Below are positions 1 to 11,157 of a stretch of DNA of 64,000 nucleotides, piece by piece; the first letter of the stretch is position 1, and each line of letters begins with the position of its first letter. The notes under the pieces were generated by a model. It saw only the letters and a program-made list of their open reading frames with translations. It searched no databases and was not told the origin of the DNA. This DNA is from Silene latifolia. Taxonomy: Eukaryota > Streptophyta > Magnoliopsida > Caryophyllales > Caryophyllaceae. Made by a program: the position numbers and the translations under genes. The stretch lies in contig NC_133538.1 in the NCBI RefSeq assembly GCF_048544455.1, positions 433,874,311 to 433,938,310 on the forward strand, given 5' to 3'.

Positions 1-240
1 GTCCCTCTAAAGGCCATTGGATGGACTCAATGAATGGTTGAGATGGATGGAGAGGAAAATGATTAAGGACTATTAAAAAGAAAAAGAAAAAAATGTGGAT
101 TGTTGGATTAAAATGGGTGGAAGAGATTGAAAAAAAATAATTTATCACTAATCAATTTTCTATACACTAATTAAATTTTCTTTCTCTCTCTAGCCCCTAA
201 TTAATCACTTTTAAGTTTTAGATTTGAGGAGTGTAACTCT
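1..240. repeat. Left terminal inverted repeat of a candidate TIR DNA transposon
   Basis: The first 240 bases resemble the reverse complement of about 11290-11533. The outer 23 bases read GTCCCTCTAAAGGCCATTGG here and GTCCTCTTTAGCGCCATTAG on the other side. Similarity continues through a purine-rich stretch, a TTTATCACT block, a CTAATTAAAT block and a TTTCTCTCTC block. Long diverged terminal repeats of roughly 200 bp suit a Mutator-like element. The outer edge may lie beyond the window, so the target-site duplication cannot be checked. No transposase belonging to this element is visible, so it would be non-autonomous. Confidence 0.5.
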
Positions 241-840
241 TATGTTGTATGAGTTTTAAAAGTGTAACTTTGATTTTTTGAGGCGGTTTTGTATGGAAAA
301 AATTTTACGAGTGTAAATGTAACATTTTACGAGTGTAACTTTGAAGTTTTTTTAGTGTAATTTTTATTTTTTTATGACGGAAAATTTGAATTTATATAAT
401 TTTAACGTTTTACAAGTGTAACTTTGATGTTTTACAAGGTGTAAATATAATATTTTAAGAGTGTAATTTTGAATTTTTGTGACGGAAAATTTGAATGTAT
501 ATATTTTTACCATTTTACGAGTGTAACTTTGATGTTTTAAGAGTGTAAATGTAATATTTTAGGAGTGTAAATTTGATTTTTTTTATTTTTTTATGACGGA
601 AATTTTGAATTTATATAATTTTAACATTTCACGAGTGTAAATTTGATGTTTTACGAGTGTAAATGTAATATTTTAAGAGTATAATTTTATTTTTTAGGCA
701 ATTTTCTATATAAAAATTTGAATTTATATAATCTTAACATGTTACGAGTGTAAATGTGATGCTTTATGAATGTAAATGTAGTATTTTAAATGTAAATTTG
801 AAAGTCTACGAGTGTAAATTTAAAGGTTTACAAGTGTAAA
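200..840 (+). repeat. GAGTGTAAC-type degenerate tandem repeat, block 1
   Basis: A short unit close to TTTTACGAGTGTAACTTTGA recurs many times, with variants ending TGTAAATGTAATATT. It is organised into about four higher-order units of roughly 105-115 bp, each carrying a GACGGAAAATTTGAAT block followed by a TATATAATTTTAAC block (near 388, 491, 605 and 717). All copies run in the same direction. Stops occur in every frame, so the block is non-coding. The same unit resumes at 2311 after the Cassandra insertions, so this was once one continuous array. Confidence 0.75.
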
Positions 841-1525
841 TGTAACACCCTGGCCCAAACCGGGTAGGGAACGGTTACTTATGATAGCTCACCAGGCTGT
901 GTACATGGCCCACATATCAACACGGGTCCTTTATAGCGTATTTTGTCCTCACTCATGCGCATCCCGAAAACCTTCCCAGGAGGTCACCCATCTTAAGACT
1001 ACTCTCAGTCAAGTACGCTTAACTTTGGAGTTCTTTCACATGGATGACCATAAAAGAAAGTACACTTTGTTGATATGAGTAGTACTTCCAATCCCTTTAA
1101 GCACTAGTCATTTAAGTCTATCACTAGACCTCTTCAATTACCCTGCGGTGTTACAGTCACCCCCACTTAAGTAACGCAACGTCCTCGTTGCGCCTGGGAG
1201 CATAACCGCTAACCCAGAATCCTCCCCCGATAGGCGTGTGATCACAATAGAGCGTATAACCACTGCCCCCAGGAGCGTATAACAACTGCCTCCGATCACC
1301 ACACGGTCGCAGGGTTGCTCTGATACCAAATGTAACACCCTGGCCCAAACCGGGTAGGGAGCGGTTACTTATGATAGCTCACCAGGCTGTGTACATGGCC
1401 CAAAGATCAACACGGGTCGATAAAAGAAAGTGCACTTTGTTGATATGAGTAGTACTTCCAATCCCTTTAAGCACTGGTAATTTAAGCCTATCACTGGACC
1501 TCTTCAATTACCGTGCGGTGTTACA
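841..1525 (-). mobile_element. Cassandra TRIM retrotransposon (copy A), one LTR lacking its 5S core
   Basis: Two direct LTRs (841-1155 and 1331-1525) begin TGTAACACCC and end GTTACA. They flank a 175-bp non-coding interior. The interior ends at 1319-1330 with the complement of TGGTATCAGAGC, the initiator-tRNA-Met primer-binding site, and starts with CACCCCCACTT, a polypurine tract on the - strand. The element is therefore read on the - strand and 1331-1525 is its 5' LTR. The 841-1155 LTR holds a 5S-rRNA-like segment, which is the hallmark of Cassandra. The other LTR has lost about 120 bp, exactly this segment, with the deletion joint near 1418. There is no coding capacity, as is usual for the family. 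Confidence 0.92.
955..1045 (-). promoter_or_regulatory. 5S-rRNA-like pol III promoter segment in Cassandra copy A
   Basis: Read on the - strand, the segment holds a 5S-type A-box region (AGTTAAGCGTACTTG) and a C-box region close to GGTGACCTCCTGGGAAGG. In 5S genes these form the internal promoter for TFIIIA and RNA polymerase III. It is diverged from a functional 5S gene and lies inside the LTR, so it is a retrotransposon promoter relic and not a 5S rRNA gene. Confidence 0.85.
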
Positions 1526-1625
1526 GTATTGTAACACCCCACGGTAATTGATGAGGTCCATTGATAGGCTTAAATGACTAGTGCTTAAAGGGTTTAAAAG
1601 TACTACTTATATCAACAAAGTGCAC

Positions 1626-1740
1626 TTTATTTTTTGGTCATCCATGCAAAAGAACTCCAAAGTTAAGCGTGCTTGGATGGGAGTAGTCCTGGTTTGGGTG
1701 ACCTCCTGGGAAGGTTCCCGGGATGTGCATGAGTGACGAC
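1626..1740 (+). promoter_or_regulatory. 5S-rRNA-like pol III promoter, left LTR of Cassandra copy B
   Basis: Contains AAGTTAAGCGTGCTTGG (A-box region), GGGAGTAGTCCTGG (intermediate element) and GGTGACCTCCTGGGAAGG (C-box), in the order and spacing of a plant 5S gene. It is part of a Cassandra LTR. Confidence 0.9.
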
Positions 1741-2104
1741 AAAATCGCTATAAAGGATCCCTGTTGATATGTGGGCCATGTACAAAGCCTGTTGAGCTAT
1801 CATAAGTAACCGCTCCCGACCCGGTTTGCGCCGGGGTGTTACAAATGGTATCAGAGCAACCCTGCGACCCTGTGGTGATCGGAGGCAGTGGTTATACGCT
1901 CCATTGTAATCACACACCTAGCGGGGGACGATTTTGGGTTAGCGGTTATGCTCCCATGCGCAACGAGAACGTTGCGTTCTTCAAGTGGGGGTGATTGTAA
2001 CACCCCACGGTAATTGATGAGGTCTATTGATAGGCTTAAATGACTAGTACTTAAAGGGTTTGAAAGTACTACTCATATCAATAAAGTGCACTTTCTTTTA
2101 TGGT

Positions 2105-2215
2105 AATCCATGCAAAAGAACTCTAAAGTTAAGCGTGCTTGGCTGGGAGTAGTCCTGGGATGGGTGACCTCCTAGGAAGGTTCCCGGGATGCACATGAGT
2201 GAGGACAAAATGCGC
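2105..2215 (+). promoter_or_regulatory. 5S-rRNA-like pol III promoter, right LTR of Cassandra copy B
   Basis: The same A-box, intermediate element and C-box order as in the left LTR of this copy, here with GTGACCTCCTAGGAAGG in the C-box region. Confidence 0.9.
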
Positions 2216-2310
2216 TATAAAGGATTTGTGTTGATCTGTGGGCCATGTACAAAGCCTGTTGAGCTATCATAAATAACCGCTCCCGACCCGGTTTGCACCG
2301 GGGTGTTACT

Positions 2311-3190
2311 GTAAATTTAATGGTTTACGAGTGTAACTTTGGTCCTTTAAGAGTGTAACTTTGGTCCTTTATGAGTGTAACTGTAGTCCGACCACCGACA
2401 AACATAAGCCTCCTCCACCACCAACCCACCCTCATAAAAAAAGGTAGACCTATTAGAAAAAAACCTGAAAAATAAAGCAAAAAAACTATATCTGAAACAA
2501 AAAAAAAAATAGAATGCGAGTGTAACTCTGAGGAAATACAAGTGTAACTCTGAGAAAATACAAGTTTAAATCTAAAAAAAATATATAACAAGACGAATTT
2601 AAACAAGCCAAGATTAAAAAAAGTATAAAACAAAAAGAGATTTTAAAAAATATATAAAAAAAAGTGTAACTTTAAGGACATATGAGTGTAAATTTGAGGG
2701 AATACAAGTGTAACTTTGAGGAATTACGAGTGTAATTATAAGGAAATACGAGTGTAAATCTAAACAAAATATATAGAATACGAGTATAAATCCGAAAATA
2801 AATACTCCTTCTCTTATTCCATATGACGTTCTCCTTTCTCTTTGACACAAGAATTAAGGAAATCAATTTGGACAACACAATACACATGACCCCACATTAA
2901 ATTGATTTTGGACCACATAAAATTATCAAAAAAAGGAAAGAGGGAACAACAATGAAATTGGATAGAATGGGAAAGGGGAACATCATATGAAATAGGAGGG
3001 AGTATATAACAAGATCCGAAAACACAAAAAAAATGGTAGATCTCATTTTTGTCGAGTGTAACTTTGATGGAGCACGAGTGTAACTTTAATGGAGTACGAG
3101 TGTAACTTTGAATAAATACGAGTGTAACTTTAAAAAAATACAAGTGTAACTTTAAAACCAGATCTGAAACCACCAAAATAACAAAGGGAG
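2311..3190 (+). repeat. GAGTGTAAC-type degenerate tandem repeat, block 2
   Basis: Units such as ACGAGTGTAACTTTGAAT recur at 2330-2390, 2515-2570, 2665-2790 and 3050-3190, in the same direction as block 1. A-rich spacers separate them, including 2800-3040, which matches nothing I recognise. The short open frames on the - strand here are low-complexity translations and not genes. Confidence 0.7.
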
Positions 3191-3818
3191 TATAACTTTA
3201 AGATTATAAATAATAATAAAAAAAACAAAACTAAATTTGAATAAACGAATCTAAAAAAAAGTGAAATATTGATTTTAGTGGTAAATCTAAAAGGCAAAAG
3301 AAAAAAGGGAAAGGGAGGCCATCACTACCACAACACAGCAATACTACGTATCACCAATCCTCAATTTTTTTTTTCAAAAAAAAAGAATAATAAAATAGAT
3401 AAAACGTGTTTAGATTATAGATTATTAGATCTAAAATATAAGAGGAAATAAAAAAAAAGTAATCTAATAAACACAAGAACAACGACATCAACACCACCCA
3501 CTAACACCATAGCCCCGCCGAAACCACCACTACCACCAGATATGCGACCCACCAAATCACCCAAACCACCGCCGTCACCTCTAACACCACCACCACAAAG
3601 CACGGCCGTCATTAACAGCCCACAACCACCGTGTTACAGATATGAGTTTTTTTTTAAAAACCGAGTAGAAGGTGCAAGGAGACTGGCATGAGGCGTGGTG
3701 GTGCGGGTTGTGTCGGTTTGTGGTCGGTGGTTGTCGGGTTGAGGTCGTGGTGATGTCGGGTTGGCATATCTGGCGTGAGGCAGAGGAGGAGAGGAGGCTG
3801 TCAGGTTGAGGTCGTGGG
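3191..3818. other. Non-coding interior of the candidate TIR element
   Basis: An A-rich stretch (3191-3460) is followed by CCACCA-rich sequence (3480-3640) and by GGTTGTGTCGG/GGTGGTTGTCGG-rich sequence (3690-3818). The last part is closely matched by 11220-11300 beyond the LTR element, so it continues across that insertion. No gene is supported. Confidence 0.5.
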
Positions 3819-5146
3819 TGTAACACCCCCTCATCCCAAGGTACCTTACCAAGGACTACCCTAGCATGAAAGGCTGTTACCATCTCGGTTTCCCGAGGTT
3901 AGTATATCAAAGTTACAATTTCCAAACAACATTTATCAAAGTATATATGTTAAAGATTACATTATCTCAGACCAACTCAAAATAAACGTACAAGGTCTCA
4001 ATACAAATGAAATCCAAGACATCTAAACTCATAACAACGGAAGTTAGACTTGACGTGGTGACTCCCATGACCCAGTCCCATAGCTAAACATCTGCATTAC
4101 CTGTCACAATCTGCTCACCATCCCCGAATGGATCACCGCAGTTTTACAAAACAACAACACGGGTCGACTACTCAATCAATACAAGACAACAACAATACAA
4201 CCAGCTGATCATCGATCTCACACAATAACCGACTACACACCGAAGTGTGTAGCCCCGCCAGATTACCCATCGCAACATGTAATCCTCGCCGCCGGGTGAC
4301 CGCACCCATCCCCACCTAGTCCAGCTCATCAACGAGCGACTAACAATCCCTGTCCCTTAATGTGCACATCCCCTCCCGTGGCGGGTTCCACGGAGGGCGA
4401 ACTAGGGTGTGAAGCCACTCCCGCAAGTGACTCCACCACAATCACAATCACATGACATCACAGCCATCTCAATCCGCTCATACCAACATCGTCACAACAA
4501 TCCCCATACTCCGATGATCAAAAATAACAACAATTACAACAAGCACAATCTCAAATCAATTGACAGTAAACTGAGTAGGGAAACCCTACCTTAGCAATCA
4601 ACAGTGGGAAAGGACTTGAACACTCAGAAAGGCTCCTCTACGAAGTCTTCTCCTATAACATAATCATATCACACAATTACACATTGCACAATCCCCATAT
4701 TTCCCCAATTCCGTAAAACACACAAGAACCCCAACGAATACAAACAACATAGAATAACACTTACCAACAAAAGTAGGATGAGGAAATGTACGTAAGGACT
4801 CAAAGGTTTCGCAATCAACAAAGCAAAGGGGTGATTAAGGAGTAATTAGGGAGAGATTAGGGTTACGTAAGAATGATGAAGTAGAAATGATATTTTGAAA
4901 ACTGACGCGGATATAAAATAAATCTTAAACGCTCCCTAATCAAACCGTCGAAATAACACTTCGCCAAACCTGACACTCGGTCGAGTAAGTGTATACTCGG
5001 CCGAGTGTCCCATACTCGGTCGAGTGTTCACTTTACTCGGCCGAGTGTTCCTCGCAGAACCAAAACAATACACAACCTCAAAGACTACTCGGCCGAGTAG
5101 GTTCTACTCGGTCGAGTAGTCACCAAGGAAAATCCGTAGTGTTACA
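3819..5146 (-). repeat. 3' LTR of the non-coding LTR element
   Basis: 1328 bp and near-identical to 9829-11157 apart from scattered substitutions and small indels. Six ACTCG-GT/GC-CGAGT dyads lie between about 4975 and 5120. On the - strand they fall in the first 170 bp of the LTR (U3). Confidence 0.92.
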
Positions 5147-5164
5147 ATCTTCCCCCCTTAAAAA

Positions 5165-5183
5165 GAACTTCGTCCCGAAGTTC
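5165..5183 (-). other. Polypurine-tract-proximal hairpin
   Basis: GAACTTCG and CGAAGTTC form perfect 8-bp arms around TCC, about 19 bp inside the 3' LTR and directly beside the polypurine tract. Comparable hairpins occupy the same position in the Cassandra and Athila elements of this window. Confidence 0.75.
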
Positions 5184-6887
5184 ACACTCTACTATAAAAT
5201 AAAGCACAACACTACGCCACAAGGCTACACCAACCACATATAACAACACCAAGGAACTATACAAGTCACCACAAAAATCATTATCCCGAGTCAAAGCAAA
5301 ACAACAAACAAAACGAAACACGACCGCAAAGTTCCAACCCAACCTATAAAACATGGACACTTAACACCAACTCCACAAACTACTCTTCCTTCCACAACAT
5401 AGCTCACGATATCGTCTCAACTATAGCATAGGCTCTCAATCCTGACTCCATAACATTACTTCCATAACACTCAATAGCACTCAATCCACAAAAGAAGATC
5501 AATCATCAAAACGGAATGTTACATTCTATCATCCTTAAAACGAACTTCGTCCTCGAAGTTTACTCAAACACATAAACATCATCTTCCAACCACAAAACTA
5601 TTAGACTCATAATCATTATCATTCAACTCAACACCATTGAAATATTCTCTCATTGCTAAACATCGAACTACAACAAGCACGGTCATGACCTTTAATAAAA
5701 TCAACACAAATATCCGTCCTTTATACTACACCAACACTCTACTTCCAATTATACTACCATATGCACAACCATCAAAATCTCTTTATCGCATCCTACTCCT
5801 CTTAAGATAAATGTTACGTCCTCGTAACTCACTAATACTAGATCCTTCGTTATACCTCTCATTATCTTCATCACCACCACATGTCAAAGATAACCACTTA
5901 TAATCTGAACAATCGCCATGCATATATCTTAGGCTCTCTTACTTAAACAACTCTCATCCTTCAATTCACTCACACACCCCTAACCTATACCTCAAAATCC
6001 TTAACTTAACCCAAAACTTCAACTCTTCCACATTACCGCAACATGACATATATCTTTATATAAACTATATAAAACTCATATCACCAAAAGCATAATTCAC
6101 ACTCCACACCTCGTTACGTACACTCACACTAGATCCTCAAGTTCTTTTCTTTCATTACCGCAAAACTCATACATAAATCGAACATGACACTAATTCCCAA
6201 TATCCTGCACTCACTATCTCAACAAAAGATTATGAACCACTTGTCGCTTTCAGATCATTACAACACATATTCCACGAATCACTTGCCATGACTATGACTA
6301 CCGATGCCTCATCTTAAAACAAGATAAAAATTACAGAATAACTTCTCACAATCGTGTCCCATCAACAGAATATCACTATACCATGACAACAACGAAAACA
6401 TATACAACTCTCTTTCACATCATACTCTACCCTCATTCCCAAACCAAACTCGTAAGAAACATCAACAAAACAAAACAACAGTCTTTATGTTCAACCAAAA
6501 CTCACAAGGAACAAAGAAAAACAAAACAACAATCTATGTTTAACCGGTATGCACTTACGAAAACTCGTATTATAGTCATCTCACCTACTCCACCACAACC
6601 GGTGACAACATCGCAACATTGCCACCAACAAATGCACACCACGCTGCGAAAATACCCGCATCACAACAAAAAGTACCGTGCCATACACAATCCCATAAAC
6701 ACTGACTCAATATAACATCTTGGACAACAAACTTACTCAAAACTGCTTTACCAGATCACAACACCATACATAATACGGAATAAATAGACAAGAATCTCAT
6801 GCATACCATCCATACTTTTCATGGATTAAACCTATATCATGAATACACATGCAAGTATAACCAGTCTTGTCAGACCACCCAAACTAT

Positions 6888-6925
<38 letters not shown>

Positions 6926-8359
6926 CATCATTCCATTAAGTTACCGTATCCAACATATATTACAAACATTCATATAACAACTTTATGACTATCACACCAT
7001 ACCGCATCTCGTGAGGTCACAACCTCACACAAACATTTACATACTCCTAAGACCCATAATCACATCCAAATAGCCAATCCTGATTACGTAAGTTACCACT
7101 TGACAATGAATACCTCTTATCCTGGACTTAACTCGTGCCCTTCATAACATATCTTCTTTTACACACAATTATCACCACCCGCGAACGTAGCCATATCATC
7201 TCATACCAACTACTAACGAATACCTCATATATCCATACCTTAAATCCTCACAACCAAACATTAATCACCTTCACAAAATCAACCTCATTAGAACAACTAA
7301 CTTCCCCAAAATAACATCATCCTCAACCACTAGTGACAATACTATGACACCAACATTTTTCATGTGACTACTCTCTTACTATCACTTCTTAATATAACAA
7401 TCCTTTTCCTCCCTTTGGTTCTCATCCCAAACGACAAACATCAAATGTATCAACAAAAATCACCTCAACACTATTTCCAATTTCATCCGTAATCGTATCG
7501 TCACCCGACTCACCACCAAAATCTCATATCGTGCAAATTCTTTACCCAACTTTTGCTTTCTTTAATTCCTCGAAACTCATGATTATCATGTTGTCCTGGA
7601 ACTTCTATATAACTGTAACTCAAATCCTCATGATAGTATCATACATCTCTACGATTCCTTACTCTTATATCACATATCCTCTGTGAACATGTTCCTAGTT
7701 TTACTCCCCTTATTCTTTTCTTTTACCCTCGACAAACTCCCTTAATGATTCAACTCTTCATTATTTCTGTCTAACTCTTAAGTGCTCCTAAGTTACCTTC
7801 ACATTGCTCCAAACTCAATCCCCATTATTTTATGTCGATATCATCTCACTCTTTCTTACCATGGGTCTTCTCTCATTATACTATAACTCCCAATTGTCAC
7901 TAATCTATCCATAAAATCAACGTTTAAAGTTCAAACAATTGCATCTCCCTTTTTACATCACTAGGAAACCAAAATTCATCTCATAACGTTAGCTGCCCAA
8001 AGAATTACTCACTAGGCTCACATCGTGAAAATTCCAAATTCCCAAACTTGGTCACCATCTACAAATCCACGTCGCGACATAACTCTATCTAAGTTCACTA
8101 TATAACCCTCTTCTCCATCCCTCTAAAGCAACCTTTCATTACATATATCCTTAAGCAACACAATGCTAACTGTCTCCCTCTATAAGTCCTTACACATCCC
8201 GAAATGTCACTATTCGTATCTCTCATCTCAATCTTTCATTCTCATGCTTCTTTGCACTTACATCACCCCCGGCCCATATACACTTACTTTTATACTACTC
8301 AATACACGACTATTTCACTCATCATATCTCACAAAACATGCTCTTTACCTCGATTAGCT

Positions 8360-8393
<34 letters not shown>

Positions 8394-8669
8394 CACTATC
8401 TCTCACAACCACATTAACACATGTCTTCCTTATCCAACACTTATCTCTCATAACCCGACTCTCCCCGTCATACCTTCCTAAACTTACGTATCAAGACCGT
8501 CTCTCATATAAAAGAATGCGTTAAGACTCAAAACATACATGTGTATATACCCTATGACTCAAAACAATGAAAAACATAGCCACCGGCTCAAAACAAAAGT
8601 AAAAACATAGCCACCGACTCAAAACAAAAGTAAGAACATAGCCACCGACTCAAAGTGGCCGCTCAACGA

Positions 8670-8965
8670 GGTACTCGGTCGAGTACATAACATACTAGGT
8701 CAAGTACAAGGTACTCGGTCGAGTAACTATATTACTCGGTCGAGTTTTCGACTCCGAAGCAACTCAATTGTCTGCGAGAAGGATTACTCGGTCGAGTATT
8801 GGGAATACTCGGCCGAGTAGACCTTACTCGGTCGAGTATAAGACTACTCGGCCGAGTTCACGACTCCGACGCTAAACAAGTATTATCACGAAAGATTACT
8901 CGGCCGAATATGGAATACTCGGTCGAGTATAAAAGACACTCGGCCGAGTAGGGACTACTCGGTCG
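8670..8965. repeat. Array of ACTCG-GT/GC-CGAGT dyads in the LTR element interior
   Basis: Twelve copies of a 12-bp dyad with arms ACTCG and CGAGT and a centre of GT or GC, in about 300 bp. Ten are perfect; two are degraded (ACTAGGTCAAGT and ACTCGGCCGAAT). Spacing is irregular (about 10-60 bp), so this is an interspersed cluster and not a tandem satellite. Confidence 0.9.
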
Positions 8966-9828
8966 AGTATAGGCGATTCTCAAGACCGTCCAGTTTTCGT
9001 AAAACAATCATATCTCACTCGTTACTTGGTCAATCTGGGCGTGTGACCTATCGTTAGAATCGTAAGAGGACAAGCTATCACCTCAACTTGGAATCACAAC
9101 AATATCTTTTTTAGAACTCGACTTATGACAGTTTTAAGACAACCCTTCCAAAATCGGTTTGTATACAAATCAAAAATTTCTTTTCAAAACAACTTTAACA
9201 TGCATAAAACAAGCAATAACGACCCAATGCTTCTAAAAACCAGTACATAGTTGAACATTTATCATATTCACATTAAAATTAAACACCACATTTACATATA
9301 CAGACGCATGACCTTAATCACATGCTTCTACCAACAATCAAGCATTAAAATCATCATATTCATATGCACATGTACCACTACCATACTTTATGCTCAACAT
9401 TGTATTAAACAAGTAACATGATCACATTCTTCATGCTCAATATCAACCAGATACAATTTCACAATTCACTTTTCATCTTTTACCATGTTCCAACACTTAA
9501 CATGCCAACATATTCCATGCTCAAAGTTTCAACATCAACAAATCGTCGATACATCTTTCAACTACTACCATATTCCACTTCTTTCCTCATTTAATCCAAC
9601 CATGCACAAGATTCAAACTACGATATCAAACACACATAACTCAAACATACAACGCTTTCCCCCATGTGACCCGGCTTGAGATCGTAAGGGCCTTAGTGCG
9701 ACTCCGGACGTCTCCCAAGTCTTTGCGGTAGCTCCAAACAACTCTCCCCGGGTTCATTTTATTTAGACTCCTAAGTTCATTGGGTTCATTAGTTTTAGGT
9801 GCCCGAATCGTCGGCTCTGATACCACTT

Positions 9829-11157
9829 TGTAACACCCCCTCATCCCAAGGTACCTTACCAAGGACTACCCTAGCATGAAAGGTTATTACCATCTCGGTT
9901 TCCCGAGGTTAGTATATCAAAGTTACAATTTCCAAACAACATTTATTAAAGTATAAAAGTTAAAGATTACACTATCTCGGACCAACTCAAAATAAACGTA
10001 CAAGGTCTCAATACAAATGAAATCCAAGACATCTAAACTCATAACAACGGAAGCTAGACTTGACGTGGTGACTCCCCATGACCGTCCCCATAGCTAAACA
10101 TCTCGCATTACTGTCACAATCACCACCATCCCCGAATGGATCACCGCAGTTTTACAAAACAACAACACGGGGTCGACTACTCAATCAATACAAGACAACA
10201 ACAATACAACCAGCGATCATCGATCTCACACAAGAACCGACTACACACCGAAGTGTGTAGCCCCGCGCATTACCCATCGCAACAGGTAATCCTCGCCGCC
10301 GCGATGGGTGACCGCAGCCATCCCCACCTAGTCCAAATCATCAACGAGCGACTAACAATCCCCGTCCCTTAATGTGCACATCCCCTCCCGTGGCGGGTTC
10401 CACGGAGGGCGAACTAGGGTGTGAAGCCACTCCCGCAAGTGACTCCACCACAATCACAATCACATGACATCACAACCATCTCAATCCGCTCATACCAACA
10501 TCGTCACAACAATCCCCATACTCCGATGATCAGCAAATAACAACAATTACAACAAGCACAATCTCAAATCAATTGACAAGAACCGAGTAGGGAAACCCTA
10601 CCTTAGCAATCAACAAAGGGGAAAGGACTTGAACACTCAGAAAGGCTCCTCTACGAAGTCTTCTCCTATAACATAATCATATCACACAATTACACATTGC
10701 ACAATCCCCATATTTCCCCAATTCCGTAAACACACAAAGAACCCCAACGAATACAAACAACATAGAATAACACTTACCAACAGTAGGATGAGGAAATGTA
10801 CGTAAGGACTCCGAAGGTTTCGCAATCAACAAAGCAAAGGGGTGATTAAGGAGTAATTAGGGAGAGATTAGGGTTACGTAAGAATGATGAAGTAGAAATG
10901 ATATTTTGAAAACTGACGCGGATATAAAATAAATCTTAAACGCTCCCTAATCAAACCGTCGAAATAACACTTCGCCAAACCGGACACTCGGTCGAGTAAG
11001 TGTATACTCGGCCGAGTGTCCCATACTCGGTCGAGTGTTCACTTTACTCGGCCGAGTGTTCCTCGGCAGAACCAAAACAATACACAACCTCAGCACTACT
11101 CGGCCGAGTAGGTTCTACTCGGTCGAGTAGTCACCAAGGAAAATCCGTAGTGTTACA
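9829..11157 (-). repeat. 5' LTR of the non-coding LTR element
   Basis: 1329 bp and next to the Met-tRNA primer-binding site, so this is the promoter-bearing LTR. It carries the same six CG dyads as its partner (about 10984-11130), mostly alternating GT and GC centres. Confidence 0.92.

Larger units (their letters stand above)
1530..2310 (+). mobile_element. Cassandra TRIM retrotransposon (copy B), complete
   Basis: LTRs at 1530-1843 and 1996-2309/2310, each about 314 bp, both begin TGTAACACCCC. Directly after the left LTR lies ATGGTATCAGAGC (1845-1857), the Met-tRNA primer-binding site. Directly before the right LTR lies AAGTGGGGGTGAT, a polypurine tract. The interior is only about 152 bp and non-coding. 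Both LTRs keep the 5S-like core. Copy B lies 4 bp from copy A in the opposite orientation, making a large imperfect inverted repeat. A GTAAA pentamer flanks the pair (836-840 and 2311-2315), but the host repeat is rich in GTAAA, so it is weak as a target-site duplication. Confidence 0.93.
5147..9828 (-). other. Non-coding interior of the LTR element with extreme C over G skew
   Basis: No open frame resembles a retrotransposon protein. About 5200-8500 is visibly poor in G on the + strand, with runs of tens of bases made only of A, C and T, so the element RNA would be G-rich and C-poor. Two T homopolymers interrupt it: 6890-6925 (36 T) and 8362-8393 (32 T). A hairpin with a TCC or TCCT loop occurs three times (5165-5183, 5542-5560, 5813-5828). 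Twelve CG dyads cluster at 8670-8965. The rest (8970-9790) is A/C-rich with no feature I recognise. Confidence 0.8.
3819..11157 (-). mobile_element. Large non-autonomous LTR retrotransposon (LARD-like, chromovirus-type ends)
   Basis: Near-identical LTRs of about 1.33 kb (3819-5146 and 9829-11157) begin TGTAACACCCCC and end GTGTTACA. They are flanked by a perfect 5-bp target-site duplication GTGGG (3814-3818 and 11158-11162). The complement of TGGTATCAGAGC abuts the right LTR (about 9813-9826), so the element reads on the - strand with a Met-tRNA primer site. A CCCCCCTTAAAAAG tract abuts the left LTR and is the polypurine tract on the - strand. The 4.68-kb interior has no gag or pol. The LTR start, the Met primer and the post-pol motif with a GGGGGGAAGA tract resemble Del/Tekay chromoviruses; that affiliation is inferred. 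Confidence 0.9.

Noticed and set aside
955..2215. 5S rRNA genes
   Set aside because: The 5S-like segments lie inside LTRs with Met-tRNA primer sites and purine tracts, so they are Cassandra promoters; they are also diverged from a functional 5S gene.
836..2315. GTAAA as a confirmed target-site duplication of the Cassandra pair
   Set aside because: GTAAA is frequent in the surrounding repeat, so the match has little weight.
881..4594. Small ORFs of 60-120 codons across the first 5 kb
   Set aside because: Low-complexity translations of repeats, Cassandra and LTR sequence; none shows a domain.
8163..8524. Hydrophobic ORFs near the T32 run
   Set aside because: The Phe run comes from the T homopolymer; the region is non-coding retrotransposon interior.
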